Source: Humibacter albus DSM 18994 (GTDB lineage: Bacteria; Actinomycetota; Actinomycetes; Actinomycetales; Microbacteriaceae). Taken from it: a DNA stretch of 64,000 nt. Of this stretch, positions 18,070-26,908 are shown piece after piece. The notes under the pieces are model-generated. The model was not told the origin of the DNA. It was given only the letters and a program-made list of their open reading frames with translations, and did not search any database. Made by a program: the position numbers and the translations under genes. The stretch lies in contig NZ_ATXT01000015.1 in the NCBI RefSeq assembly GCF_000421825.1, positions 186,001-250,000 of the forward strand, given 5' to 3'. Numbering within the stretch: position 1 is the first letter of the stretch; each line of letters opens with the position of its first letter.

Positions 18070-19404
18070 TCAGTCGGTGGGCATCGGAAGCTTCTTGTCG
18101 ACGGTGCGGAGTACGTAATCGAGCTCCTCCTGGGTGAAGACACCGGGATGCCGCACGAGGACTTTGCCCTTCGGCGACAGGATCACGGTATACGGCAGAT
18201 CGGAAGCCTGGAAGCGGGCCGCCTGCTTTCCCTGGCGATCCGCCAGTACCGGGTATGTCACGTGATGTTCCTTCGCCGCCGCCGTTCCCGCCGAGGCCGT
18301 GTCGTCGACATCCACGCCGAGGAAGTCGACTTTGTCACCGAGCTCGGCGTGTTCGGCCTGCGCTGCGTCGAGCTGACCGGCGCACGCGGTGCAGGTGCTG
18401 GAGAAGAAGTCCATCACCGTGTAGTGGCCGTGGTCGGAGGCGCTCGAGATGGCCCGGGCGGACGCACCCGAGGCGTCGCCTGATCCGTCGAGGAGTGCAG
18501 GCCCGGTGACGGGCGACGGCGTGTCACCGATGCCGGTGCCGCCCGGCAGCGCGGCCGGCAGGTCCTTGCCTGCCACCTGCCCCCGCTCCGACGCGGGGAG
18601 GGCGTCGTTCGCCAGAACAGCCAGACCGTGCGAGAACGGCGCGGTGTCGGCATCCTGCGTCCCGAAATCGGCGATGTCGGCGTCGGTGCCGTTCGGCGTG
18701 ATGATGAAGATCTCGGTGCCGTGCTCGACGGATTTCGTCGCCGGGTCCAACTGGATGTTCACCGCATAGTCGTGCGCGGCGGCGGCGAGCTGCTTCGGTG
18801 TTCCCGTGCCGTAGTACCAGTTGTTCAGGTGCGCGAGGCCGTGCTGGTTCGTCCACGCCTGCACGTCGGCCGTGGAGGGGTAGTACGGGTTGGCGTTGAT
18901 CGAGACGAACGCGACGTGCTTGCGGGCCGCGGCGCTGAGGTCGTGGTCTGCCGCGATCACATCCTGCGCGAACAGGGCGCAGAGGTCGGCACACTGATCA
19001 TCGTTGAAGGTCAGCACGACGACGTCGTCCTTGAACTGCGCGAGGGTGAGGGGACTCCCGTCCTCGTTGGTGAGCGCGAACTTCGGTGCGCGCACGGTGC
19101 CGTCGCTGGAGAGCGTGTCCATGGTGAGCAGATCGGCCGTCGGCTTGTTGATGCCCGCCCTGCCCTGATAGTCGTTCTGTTGGGTCGTCGCGCCGGCTCC
19201 GGGCATGAGCACTCCCACGGTGATCACCGCGGCCACGATGGCGACGAGGGCCACGGCCGCCGTGATGAAGGGCCACCGCCTGCGCACCCGCGTCGCCGCC
19301 GGCGTGCCTGTGCGATCGGCGGCACTCGGGTCTGCGTGCCTCGGGTCTGCGTGCCTCGGGTCTGCGTGCCTCGGGTCAGTGGGCCCAGGGTCGCTAGGCA
19401 TCAT
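18070..19404 (-). CDS. fused SCO1-like and TlpA-like thioredoxin-fold protein
   Basis: The 444-residue protein has an N-terminal tail with three DPRHA repeats, one membrane anchor at about 47-68, and two thioredoxin-fold domains outside the membrane. Domain 1 (about 105-250) keeps the SCO copper ligands: C138 and C142 in QCADLC and H228 in SVEHGTE. Domain 2 (about 322-440) is TlpA/ResA-like with the redox pair C338/C341 in STCTAC and the cis-Pro P404 in DLPYTVIL. SCO proteins deliver copper to cytochrome oxidase; TlpA proteins reduce their thiols. Both in one chain suggests a self-contained copper-loading and reducing unit. The start overlaps the CcdA-like stop by four bases. Confidence 0.88.
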   Translation of the reverse strand: MMPSDPGPTDPRHADPRHADPRHADPSAADRTGTPAATRVRRRWPFITAAVALVAIVAAVITVGVLMPGAGATTQQNDYQGRAGINKPTADLLTMDTLSSDGTVRAPKFALTNEDGSPLTLAQFKDDVVVLTFNDDQCADLCALFAQDVIAADHDLSAAARKHVAFVSINANPYYPSTADVQAWTNQHGLAHLNNWYYGTGTPKQLAAAAHDYAVNIQLDPATKSVEHGTEIFIITPNGTDADIADFGTQDADTAPFSHGLAVLANDALPASERGQVAGKDLPAALPGGTGIGDTPSPVTGPALLDGSGDASGASARAISSASDHGHYTVMDFFSSTCTACAGQLDAAQAEHAELGDKVDFLGVDVDDTASAGTAAAKEHHVTYPVLADRQGKQAARFQASDLPYTVILSPKGKVLVRHPGVFTQEELDYVLRTVDKKLPMPTD

Positions 19405-20288
19405 CGTTCACGTTCTCCTTCTCTTGTCCGACGTAGGGATGCCCCGCTCGAGTGAGCGCGCGTCCGCCCACCTCCGGCCGCCCCCAACGCCAGCAGGGCA
19501 GCGAGCACCGCGAGGCAGCACGCCGCCGCCACCGGCAGCCACCACGCGTCGAGCCACGCGACGGCCGACGACTGCAGGCCATCGATCGCGCCGACGATCG
19601 GAGCGGCGGCATCCGGCGCACCCAGAGCGTGGGCCCAGTAGGCCAGCAGGTAGATGCCGACGACGACGCACACGGCACCCGCCGCACGGGGCAGAATCCG
19701 TGCTGCCGATCGGAACACGCGCAGCACGGCGGCGCCGCCGAATGCGGCGATCACCGAGGCGGCGGTCGCGAACAACCCCATGCCGAGCGCGTACGCCACG
19801 AACACGGCGACGCTGAGCAGCGGGCTCGTGCCAGTGAGAACCGAGCCGACGGCCGCCACGAACACCGGCAGCGAGCAGCTGAGCGATCCGAGCGCGTAGA
19901 CGGCGCCGAAGCCCGTCATCGCGATGGTGCCTCGCCCCGACCGGAACGTCAGAGCCGGCAGGCGAAGTGAGGGTGCCTTGCCGAACAGCGCGAGCGCGCC
20001 GAACACCGCGATTGCAGCGCCCACCACGAGCATGAGCCACGGCGCGAAGGCACCGACGGCCGCGGCGAACGACGCTTCGATGAGCCCGACGATCGCGAAC
20101 ACGGCGACGAAGCCGACGCTCAGGCATCCGCCCGACCGCAGCGCACTCATCAGCCGCGTCGGCCACGGCCGTTCGACGTCGTCGACGAAGAACGTCAGAT
20201 AGGCGGGGAGAAGAGGAAGGCCGCAAGGGTTGATGAGGCCGGTGAGCCCGACGACGAACGCATAGGCGACGAGCGGACCGCCGGTCAT
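19401..20288 (-). CDS. CcdA/DsbD-like thiol-disulphide transmembrane protein
   Basis: The 295-residue protein has six to eight helices and the two CcdA redox cysteines in context: C22 in GLINPCGLPLLPAYLTFF and C138 in YALGSLSCSLPVFVAAV. CcdA carries electrons from cytoplasmic thioredoxin across the membrane to external thioredoxin-like proteins. The next gene encodes such an acceptor, so electron transfer to its CTAC domain is a natural inference. It overlaps both neighbours by four bases. A Gly/Arg-rich C-terminal tail is probably disordered. Confidence 0.9.
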   Translation of the reverse strand: MTGGPLVAYAFVVGLTGLINPCGLPLLPAYLTFFVDDVERPWPTRLMSALRSGGCLSVGFVAVFAIVGLIEASFAAAVGAFAPWLMLVVGAAIAVFGALALFGKAPSLRLPALTFRSGRGTIAMTGFGAVYALGSLSCSLPVFVAAVGSVLTGTSPLLSVAVFVAYALGMGLFATAASVIAAFGGAAVLRVFRSAARILPRAAGAVCVVVGIYLLAYWAHALGAPDAAAPIVGAIDGLQSSAVAWLDAWWLPVAAACCLAVLAALLALGAAGGGRTRAHSSGASLRRTREGERER

Positions 20289-21424
20289 CGTGCGCTGTCA
20301 GGCCTCGAAAGGGCCTCGTCTTGCTTGGCGAGAGCGGCGAGCGACGCGTTGTAGGCATCCAGGTCGACGTCTCCGAACCGTTCGACACGACGAGCCTGGC
20401 GCTGCGCCGCGCGCGCATCGCTGCGCTGCCACTGCAGGAAGAGCACGCCGAGCAGAAGCAGAGTCGGCAGCTCGGTGAACCCCCACGCGATGCCGCCCGC
20501 GGTCTGCTGGTCGGACAACGGCGTCGAGGACGCCCACGGCAGCGTGGTCGAGTAGTACTTCACGATCACGGTCGTCGCCATCATGAACACGATGCCGAAG
20601 AACGCGTGGAACGGCACCGTCGCGCTCAGCTCGGCGATGCGCACCACCGGTCGCGAGAATGTGCCCATCAGCCCTCCGCCGCGACGCGGAGACGGATCCA
20701 CACCGAGGATGCCCCAGAAGTAGAGGCATCCGATGGCGAGGAAGTGCAGGAGCATCAGGTTGTGGCCCCACCAAGTGCTCATCAGCCAGTCGAACAGGGG
20801 CGTGAAGTACAGGGCGTAGAGGCTGAAGAGGAACAGCAGCACCGTGACGACGGGATTGGCCACCACCGCAGCGAATCGCGAGTGCAGGAACAGCAGCAGC
20901 AGACGTCGCGGGCTCCGTTTGCCGCCCGTGGCGGGCAGCGAGCGCAGTAGCAGGGTGATCGGGGCGCCGAGCATGAGCAGAATCGGCGTGAGCATGCCCA
21001 TCACCATGTGCTGGAACATGTGCACGCTGAAGAAGTCCATGCCGTAGCCGTCGAGCGCCGTGACCGTCATCAGTTCGAGCGTGGCGACCCCGAGCATCCA
21101 CCAGATCGTGCGACCGATCGGCCACCTGTCCCCGCGTCGGTGCAGCACGACGATCCCTGCGATGTAGAGCGCGGCGAGCACGAGGCCGAGCACGGGGAAG
21201 ATCGGAATGGGCTGCGGGTGATATGCGAACAGGCCGAGGAGTGTGTAGGGCTTGTCGGGCATCCACATCGGGCCGTTCATCGACAGGGGGCTGTCGCCCG
21301 AGCCGCCCATGCCGCCGCCACCCATGCCGCCGCCGCCCATGCCGCCACCGCCCATGCCGCCACCCGCGCTCAGCAGAGCCGAGTGGGCGCCGTTCACCAG
21401 GTCGAGGAGGATCGCACTCGGCAT
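20285..21424 (-). CDS. CtaG/Caa3-type cytochrome c oxidase assembly factor with Met/Gly-rich N-terminus
   Basis: The 379-residue product matches the Caa3_CtaG family of seven-helix membrane proteins. It has MFQHMVMGMLTPILLMLGAP, WWGHNLMLLHFLAIGCLYFWGILGVDP, and FHAFFGIVFMMATTVI with the membrane His and Met residues of the family. Residues 21-41 are four GGGMG units (Met24, 29, 34, 39), followed by SMNGPMWMPDKP. Such Met clusters can bind Cu(I), so a copper role is plausible. The ATG at 21424 was chosen because upstream codons are unlike the family. The probable operator at 21484-21496 lies 60 bases upstream. Confidence 0.88.
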   Translation of the reverse strand: MPSAILLDLVNGAHSALLSAGGGMGGGGMGGGGMGGGGMGGSGDSPLSMNGPMWMPDKPYTLLGLFAYHPQPIPIFPVLGLVLAALYIAGIVVLHRRGDRWPIGRTIWWMLGVATLELMTVTALDGYGMDFFSVHMFQHMVMGMLTPILLMLGAPITLLLRSLPATGGKRSPRRLLLLFLHSRFAAVVANPVVTVLLFLFSLYALYFTPLFDWLMSTWWGHNLMLLHFLAIGCLYFWGILGVDPSPRRGGGLMGTFSRPVVRIAELSATVPFHAFFGIVFMMATTVIVKYYSTTLPWASSTPLSDQQTAGGIAWGFTELPTLLLLGVLFLQWQRSDARAAQRQARRVERFGDVDLDAYNASLAALAKQDEALSRPDSAR

Positions 21425-21483
21425 CAGGAAACGACCACCTGCATGAAGGCCACCCCGTTCACGGCTCGTGCTATTTGCGCTTT

Positions 21484-21496
21484 TACAATAGTTGTA
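21484..21496. promoter_or_regulatory. 13-bp palindrome, probable MarR operator (CtaG/MarR divergent region)
   Basis: TACAATAGTTGTA is a TACAA/TTGTA inverted repeat around TAG. It lies between the divergent CtaG-like and MarR genes, 60 bases from the first start and 131 from the second. TACAAT could also act as a minus 10 box on the plus strand. A close relative occurs at 22203-22215 ahead of the ClC gene, matching at 10 of 13 positions. Confidence 0.65.
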
Positions 21497-21626
21497 TGGT
21501 CGCAAGTCGACCCGATACGCACCTGAGAGGTTGCACGCCCTGCATGGCACGTCGACCCGTGATTCTCTGCGGTGGGATAGTGGAGAAGCTTCACCCGCTC
21601 CAGGGTGAGAAAGGACTCAGGATGCC

Positions 21627-22103
21627 ATGACTCGCCCCGACACCGACCCCGCCGACGACGCGGTCAGAGCGATCCTGACCGCGTCGCGCGCGATGCTGGG
21701 CGTCGTGGCGCGCTCGGTCGCGGACACCCTGGAGACCGTGAGCCTTCCACAGTTCCGCGTGCTGGTCCTGCTCAGTTCTCAAGGACCACAGCGCATCGGC
21801 GCCCTCGCCGAGCGTCTGGGAATCAATCTCTCCACGTTCAGCAGATCGCTCGATCGCATGGTCCAGGGCGGCTTGGTGCGCCGCGAGCAGAATCCCGGGA
21901 GCCGACGCGAAGTGATCGTCGCGTTGACCGCAGAGGGCGAGCGCGTCGTCACTGATGTCACCGAACGGCGCCGGGCCGATTTCCGCGCCATCCTGTCCCG
22001 GCTCGGGACGAACGAGCGTCGCCAGGTGCTCGCCGCCTTCGAGGTCTTCAATTCCGCGGCGGGTGAGCCAACCGTCGAGGAGCTGCTGCCACTCGGCCTC
22101 TGA
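21627..22103 (+). CDS. MarR family transcriptional regulator
   Basis: The 158-residue protein has the winged-helix core of MarR regulators. The dimerisation helices flank LETVSLPQFRVLVLLSSQGPQRIGALAERLGINLSTFSRSLDRMVQGGLV, the recognition helix and wing, and RREVIVALTAEGERV forms the wing end. No cysteine is present in the core, so sensing is more likely by ligand than by oxidation. It sits between two near-identical palindromes and is divergent from the CtaG-like operon and co-directional with the ClC gene. I infer that it controls both. Confidence 0.9.
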   Translation: MTRPDTDPADDAVRAILTASRAMLGVVARSVADTLETVSLPQFRVLVLLSSQGPQRIGALAERLGINLSTFSRSLDRMVQGGLVRREQNPGSRREVIVALTAEGERVVTDVTERRRADFRAILSRLGTNERRQVLAAFEVFNSAAGEPTVEELLPLGL

Positions 22104-22202
22104 GCGCCGGCGTCTCTCAGTTCGAGAACCGCTCCCTCCGGGCGACGATCATCCGGCGGCCGGCCGACTAGAAGATTTGCACTTGCTCATTAGTTTCGGT
22201 CC

Positions 22203-22215
22203 TGCAACTGTTGTA
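22203..22215 (+). promoter_or_regulatory. second MarR-type palindrome, upstream of the ClC gene
   Basis: TGCAACTGTTGTA, with CAAC/GTTG arms, matches the palindrome at 21484-21496 at 10 of 13 positions. Its end overlaps TAATAT at 22214-22219, a good minus 10 sequence for the ClC gene, so a bound regulator would block initiation. I could not identify a matching minus 35 box. Confidence 0.6.
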
Positions 22216-22329
22216 ATATTGCAAGCTCCGTGGTCCCGTTCTGGGCTCGCGACTTTCTGCTCGGCGGCCCGTCCCGAGCCGCCTTTCGAGCAGCGGCCGG
22301 GCCGAGCTCTCACATCTGCGAGGACTTCG

Positions 22330-24324
22330 ATGACCAACGACGCCGCCGGAATACCGGGCCCGCTCCTCCGTCTCACCGATCGCACGGCAGGAGGACTGCG
22401 CGGGTCTCGTGTCGGACTCTTTCTGATTGCTCTCGCCGTGGGCGCGGGGTCCGGGCTCGGCGCCGTGGCGTTCCGGTACCTCATCTCGTTCTTCACCTGG
22501 GTGTTCACGGGTCACACCGAGTTCGGACAGAACGGCTACGTCGGCAGCTCGCACCTGCCCTGGCTCGGTCTCGGATTCCTGATCGTCGCTCCCGTCGTCG
22601 GCGGTCTGATCTACGGTCCTCTGGTCTATCGATTCGCCCGCGAGGCACGGGGGCACGGCGTTCCCGAGGTCATGATCGCGGTCGCCGAGAACGGCGGCCG
22701 CATCCGTCCGCAGGTCTCGATCGTGAAAGCGCTCGCGTCGGCGCTCACGATCGGAACGGGTGGTTCCGTGGGACGCGAGGGGCCGATCGTGCAAATCGGC
22801 TCGGCTTTGGCTTCCACGCTCGGCCAGTGGATCCGGATGCCCGAGAACCGAATGCGCATTCTGGTCGCCTGCGGCGCGGGCGGCGGCATCGCCGCAACCT
22901 TCAACGCCCCGATCACGGGTGTGTTCTTCGGCGTGGAGATCATCCTTCGTGAGATCTCGGCCGACGCCCTGTTCGCCGTCATGCTCTCTGCCATGGTCTC
23001 CGACGCCGTGGCGATCCCCTTCCTCGGCGACAAGCCGTTCCTCTCCGATTTCCCCGTCGGCATCGCCCTGCACGATCCGCGCGAATACATTCTCATCGCG
23101 GTCCTGGCCGTCGTCGCCGCTCTGATCGGCCTGCTCTTCAAGACCGTGCTCTACGGCCTCGAAGACATCGCCGACAAGCTCTGGAGGGGCCGCCCGGAGT
23201 GGCTGCGTCCCGCCGTCGGCGGCCTTGTGCTCGGCCTCATCCTGCTCGCGCTCCCTCAGATGTACGGTGTCGGCTACCCCGTCATGTTCAAGATCGTCGC
23301 CGGGGACTACGCGCTGTGGTTCCTGCTCATCCTCGTCGTCGGGAAGATCATCGCCACCAGCGTGAGCCTCGCGATCGGAGGCTCTGGCGGAGTGTTCGGC
23401 CCCTCGCTCTTCATCGGTGTCACCTCCGGCATGGTCTTCGGCATAGTGGTCGACCACCTCTTCGGGCCGGACGCCGGCGACCCCGCGCTCTACGCGGTCG
23501 TGGGGATGGGAGCTGTCTTCGCATCGGCGGCACGGGCACCCCTCACCTCATTCGCCAGCGTCGTGGAGATGACCGGCGACTTCACCCTCACTCTGCCTGT
23601 CATGCTCGCGGTCGCGATCGCCGCCGCCGTCTCCCGAGGCGTCAGCTACGGCACGATCTACACCACGAAGCTGCTGCGTCGTGGGCAGGACATCGACCGC
23701 GCTGCGCCGTGGCGCGCCTTCACCGATCTCTCCGCCGCCCAGGTCATGGCACGCCTTTCCACCCCGATCGACCTCGGTACGACTCGCCGGGCCGTGCCGG
23801 ACGACAAGCCGGCCGGCACGGAGCAGACGGATGCCGTGCCAGCCATCCCCGGCACCGTCACTCACGTCCGCGAGCCGCAGGCCGTGTTCGCCACGGAATC
23901 GATCACCGACGTGCTCCGGCAGCTCGATGAATACGGACGCGATGGGCTTCCCGTGCTCACCGAAGACGGTCGTCGCATACAGGGCTGGATCACCAACCAC
24001 TCGGCGATCCAGGCCATCACCCGAGAACTTGGGCGACACGTCGCTCTCACGTCCGCGGACTCGTTCACGGGCGGCTCGCGGCGAAACGCGCCTCGGGGTC
24101 CAGCCACGCCGCTCACGGGTTATCAGCTGCTTGAAGTCACCATCCCCCGCACATCGCCCGTGCTCGGCAAGGAACTCGGCGCCGTCGCCTGGCCGCCCGG
24201 TCACCTGCCCGTCTCGTTCGTGCGAGGTCCGCGTCTGCGCCGACCCGATCCGCACATCACGATCGCCGTCGGGGATCGCATCAACCTCCTCTGCCGCACT
24301 GCGGGAGCCGAACCGCCAGAGTGA
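22330..24324 (+). CDS. ClC family chloride/proton antiporter with CBS and TrkA-C domains
   Basis: The 664-residue protein has the ClC membrane domain with GTGGSVGREGPIVQIG near residue 143 (gating glutamate E150), GGGIAATFNAPITGVFFGVE and GSGGVFGPSLFIG. The C-terminal third carries a CBS-type region (ITDVLRQLDEYGRDGLPVLTEDG) and ends in a TrkA-C-like domain (ELGAVAWPPGHLPVSFVRG and VGDRINLLCR), suggesting nucleotide or ion control of transport. The ATG at 22330 follows GAGGA at good spacing. Ahead of it lies a palindrome shared with the divergent CtaG promoter region. It may supply counter-ion movement or acid resistance. Confidence 0.9.
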   Translation: MTNDAAGIPGPLLRLTDRTAGGLRGSRVGLFLIALAVGAGSGLGAVAFRYLISFFTWVFTGHTEFGQNGYVGSSHLPWLGLGFLIVAPVVGGLIYGPLVYRFAREARGHGVPEVMIAVAENGGRIRPQVSIVKALASALTIGTGGSVGREGPIVQIGSALASTLGQWIRMPENRMRILVACGAGGGIAATFNAPITGVFFGVEIILREISADALFAVMLSAMVSDAVAIPFLGDKPFLSDFPVGIALHDPREYILIAVLAVVAALIGLLFKTVLYGLEDIADKLWRGRPEWLRPAVGGLVLGLILLALPQMYGVGYPVMFKIVAGDYALWFLLILVVGKIIATSVSLAIGGSGGVFGPSLFIGVTSGMVFGIVVDHLFGPDAGDPALYAVVGMGAVFASAARAPLTSFASVVEMTGDFTLTLPVMLAVAIAAAVSRGVSYGTIYTTKLLRRGQDIDRAAPWRAFTDLSAAQVMARLSTPIDLGTTRRAVPDDKPAGTEQTDAVPAIPGTVTHVREPQAVFATESITDVLRQLDEYGRDGLPVLTEDGRRIQGWITNHSAIQAITRELGRHVALTSADSFTGGSRRNAPRGPATPLTGYQLLEVTIPRTSPVLGKELGAVAWPPGHLPVSFVRGPRLRRPDPHITIAVGDRINLLCRTAGAEPPE

Positions 24325-24503
24325 GGATGGCGCGACGACGAAAGGACGATCGCATCCATCGACTCCGGGTGGTGGGTTGTCTCGACAAAGGTTTCGTGGG
24401 CACCGCGGGCCGCGCCTCCGCCGCCGGCATGGGCCGTCCTCCGGCCGAACCGCGGTCGCCCGTGATCGCTTGCCGGTTCCACCTGCGTGGCATGCTGAGC
24501 GGC

Positions 24504-25712
24504 ATGGACCGCGTCGTCGCTCAGCAACTGGAACAACTCCGCACCCGCACCAGCGAGAAGTGGACGGCGTACCCGCCCGACGTGCTGCCGTTGTTCGTCG
24601 CGGAGTCCGACTTCCCGCTCGCCGCGCCGGTGGCATCCGCGTTGCACGCCGCGATCGATCGCTCCGACACGGGCTACATCGGCCACGACCACGGCGCCGC
24701 AGCGAGCGCGTTCACAAGGTTCGCCGACCGCCATTGGAGGTGGGATCTCGATCCCGCCCGGGTGCGCTCGACCACCGATGTCAGCGTCGTCATCGTCGAA
24801 GCGCTGCGCCGGCTCATCGAGCCGGGCGACGGCGTCGTGATCATGCCGCCGGTCTATCCGCCGTTCTTCGAGCTGATTCCCGAGGCCGGCGGGCGCGTGG
24901 TCGAGGCGCCGCTGAAGCGCACCGCCGAGGCGAGCACCGGCAGCACTGACACGGGTGACGTCGGTTACGAGATCGACCTCGACGCCGTCGAGGCGGCCCT
25001 GGCCGCCGGAGCGCGCGCGGTGCTGCTGTGCAGCCCGCACAACCCGCTGGGACTGGTGCACTCGCGCGAGACGCTGGCCGCACTGAGCGAGATCGTCGAG
25101 CGGCATGGTGCCACGGTGGTGAGCGACGAGATCCACGCCCCGCTGACGCACACCGATGCGGTCTTCGTGCCCTATCTCACAGTGTCGGATGCCGCGCGCG
25201 AGCACGCCATCGCTGCGCACTCCGCGAGCAAGGCCTTCAACCTCGCCGGACTGAAGTGCGCGATGTTCGTGACGGCATCCGACCGCATGTCCGCCCTCGT
25301 GCGTGGCCTGCCCCCCGAGGTCGAGGAGCGCACGAGCCTGTTCGGCCGCATCGCGAGCACCGCCGCCTTCGATCACGGCGATGCGTGGCTGGACGGCGTG
25401 ATCGCTGCCATCGAACGCAACCGTCGCCTGCTCACCACGCTGCTCGCCGAACGGATGCCATCGGTCGGCTACCGCGAGCCCCGCGCCAGCTACCTCACCT
25501 GGCTCGACCTGTCATCGCTCGGCTGGGGCGACGACCCCTCTGTCGTGGCGCTGCAGCGCGCCAAGGTCGCCCTCAACAGCGGTCCCACCTTCGGTCGCGA
25601 GGGCACCGGCTTCGTGCGCCTGAACATCGGATGCTCCGTCGACGTGCTGACCGAGGCCGTCGACCGGCTGGCGCGAGCGGCCGCCGGCGCGTCTGCGCGG
25701 TCGGGCGCGTAG
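24504..25712 (+). CDS. MalY/PatB-type pyridoxal-phosphate aminotransferase (C-S lyase)
   Basis: The 402-residue class I/II enzyme has the MalY/PatB pattern: WTAYPPDVLPLFVAESDFPLA at the N-terminus, VVIMPPVYPPFF, LLCSPHNPLGLVHS and the PLP lysine in HSASKAFNLAGLKCAM. Members cleave cystathionine or other cysteine thioethers to pyruvate, ammonia and a thiol. Two ATG codons lie close together (24492 and 24504); neither has a strong ribosome site and I prefer the second. The gene seems isolated, 179 bases after the ClC gene. Confidence 0.88.
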   Translation: MDRVVAQQLEQLRTRTSEKWTAYPPDVLPLFVAESDFPLAAPVASALHAAIDRSDTGYIGHDHGAAASAFTRFADRHWRWDLDPARVRSTTDVSVVIVEALRRLIEPGDGVVIMPPVYPPFFELIPEAGGRVVEAPLKRTAEASTGSTDTGDVGYEIDLDAVEAALAAGARAVLLCSPHNPLGLVHSRETLAALSEIVERHGATVVSDEIHAPLTHTDAVFVPYLTVSDAAREHAIAAHSASKAFNLAGLKCAMFVTASDRMSALVRGLPPEVEERTSLFGRIASTAAFDHGDAWLDGVIAAIERNRRLLTTLLAERMPSVGYREPRASYLTWLDLSSLGWGDDPSVVALQRAKVALNSGPTFGREGTGFVRLNIGCSVDVLTEAVDRLARAAAGASARSGA

Positions 25713-25771
25713 GCGGCTGCCGCGAAGGAGCCCGGCCGGCGCCGAGCGTCTGGCAGGCCTTCGCTGCTCGG

Positions 25772-26245
25772 CTATGAGGCGTAAGGATCGCCGATTCGGG
25801 CGAGAGGACCGCTGATCCAAGCCTTGGCCCCGGATGGGTAGAGCGGTACTGGAACGTCGGCGTCATCGAAGGGGCGCCAAACAATACGAGCCAGGGAGCC
25901 GTCCGACTCCGTGAGCGTCCCGCCCTCGTCTGCGGGTGCCGGATCCAACGTGCCTGAGTGCAAAGCGACGATCTCATGACCAAGTTCACCGTTGTAGCGA
26001 AAGATGTTCTCGATCATGCCCAGGTAGGTGAGGTCGAGGATAGAGGCCCCGAGTTCCTCATCCACTTCGCGGATGATCGTCTCTCGATGCGTTTCGCCCA
26101 CTTCGACACTGCCGCCGGCGAGCCGGTGGTAGCCCAGCCGGTTCTCGCTGGTGGGCGCGAAACAGCTGACGAGATGGCTGCATCCATCGGCACTCGGCGC
26201 GAGGAGCATCGCCTTCACGCGGATATGGGAGCGATCAACGGGCAC
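25772..26245 (-). CDS. NUDIX hydrolase
   Basis: The 157-residue protein has a full Nudix box, GGSVEVGETHRETIIREVDEELGA, with the REVDEE metal-binding glutamates. It begins HIRVKAMLLAP, typical of short stand-alone members that hydrolyse nucleoside diphosphate derivatives. Substrate cannot be told from sequence. A second NUDIX gene lies 97 bases upstream in the same direction, and the two differ enough to be unrelated paralogues rather than a recent duplication. Confidence 0.88.
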   Translation of the reverse strand: MPVDRSHIRVKAMLLAPSADGCSHLVSCFAPTSENRLGYHRLAGGSVEVGETHRETIIREVDEELGASILDLTYLGMIENIFRYNGELGHEIVALHSGTLDPAPADEGGTLTESDGSLARIVWRPFDDADVPVPLYPSGAKAWISGPLARIGDPYAS

Positions 26246-26342
26246 GCCTCTATCATCCCGTTACGGAACGATCAACGGTCGAACGAGACACCTTGCGTGC
26301 AGAGCCACCGAAGACAATCGGGGTCGCTGAGGGATCGATCCC

Positions 26343-26795
26343 TTACCGGGCAGCATCGTCGAGTACGTCGTCGATCCATTCGTGCCGCGCGATGCCCTTG
26401 CTTTGGTCGCGCGTGAACCAGCCAGTTTCGATCAACTCGGCGTCTTCAAGTACAAAAGCAGCGTTCGGTAGCTCGCAGTGGAACGCAACCGTGACATACC
26501 CGACGACATCGCCATTCGGTAGCGTCGTCTGTAGGGGCCTCCCACCGTAGGCGCCAACGATCCTACGGATCACGGGCCGCACGCCCAGTTCCTCGCTCAC
26601 TTCACGAACTACCGCCTCCTGCGGCGTCTCGCCTGGCTCGATGCCGCCGCCTATCAGGCTCCAGCGTTCGGTATCCCGCTGTCGCGCCAACAGGAACCGG
26701 TCTGCGTCACGGATCACGGCTGTCACACCTGGCAGAAGCAGTAGATCATGGCCGACTCGATCACGCAGGGAACGAACGTAGGGCGACATCGGCAT
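26343..26795 (-). CDS. NUDIX hydrolase
   Basis: The 150-residue protein starts with a helical segment and PGVTAVIRDADRFLLARQRD, followed by the Nudix box GGGIEPGETPQEAVVREVSEELGV with intact catalytic glutamates. GDVVGYVTVAFHCEL and ELIETGWFTRDQ are typical of the ADP-ribose/NADH-pyrophosphatase-like group. It sits between the YefM/YoeB pair and the other NUDIX gene, all on the minus strand in what looks like an accessory cluster. Confidence 0.88.
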   Translation of the reverse strand: MPMSPYVRSLRDRVGHDLLLLPGVTAVIRDADRFLLARQRDTERWSLIGGGIEPGETPQEAVVREVSEELGVRPVIRRIVGAYGGRPLQTTLPNGDVVGYVTVAFHCELPNAAFVLEDAELIETGWFTRDQSKGIARHEWIDDVLDDAAR

Positions 26796-26908
26796 GACCC
26801 GACTCTACGAGTCGCCGGACGACCGTTTCCGCAGAGGCGACCCCGAAGCCCCCATCGCGCGCAAGTGGATCCGTTAGCGGTGTGTTCGGCAGTCGGATGA
26901 GCGTCGGG

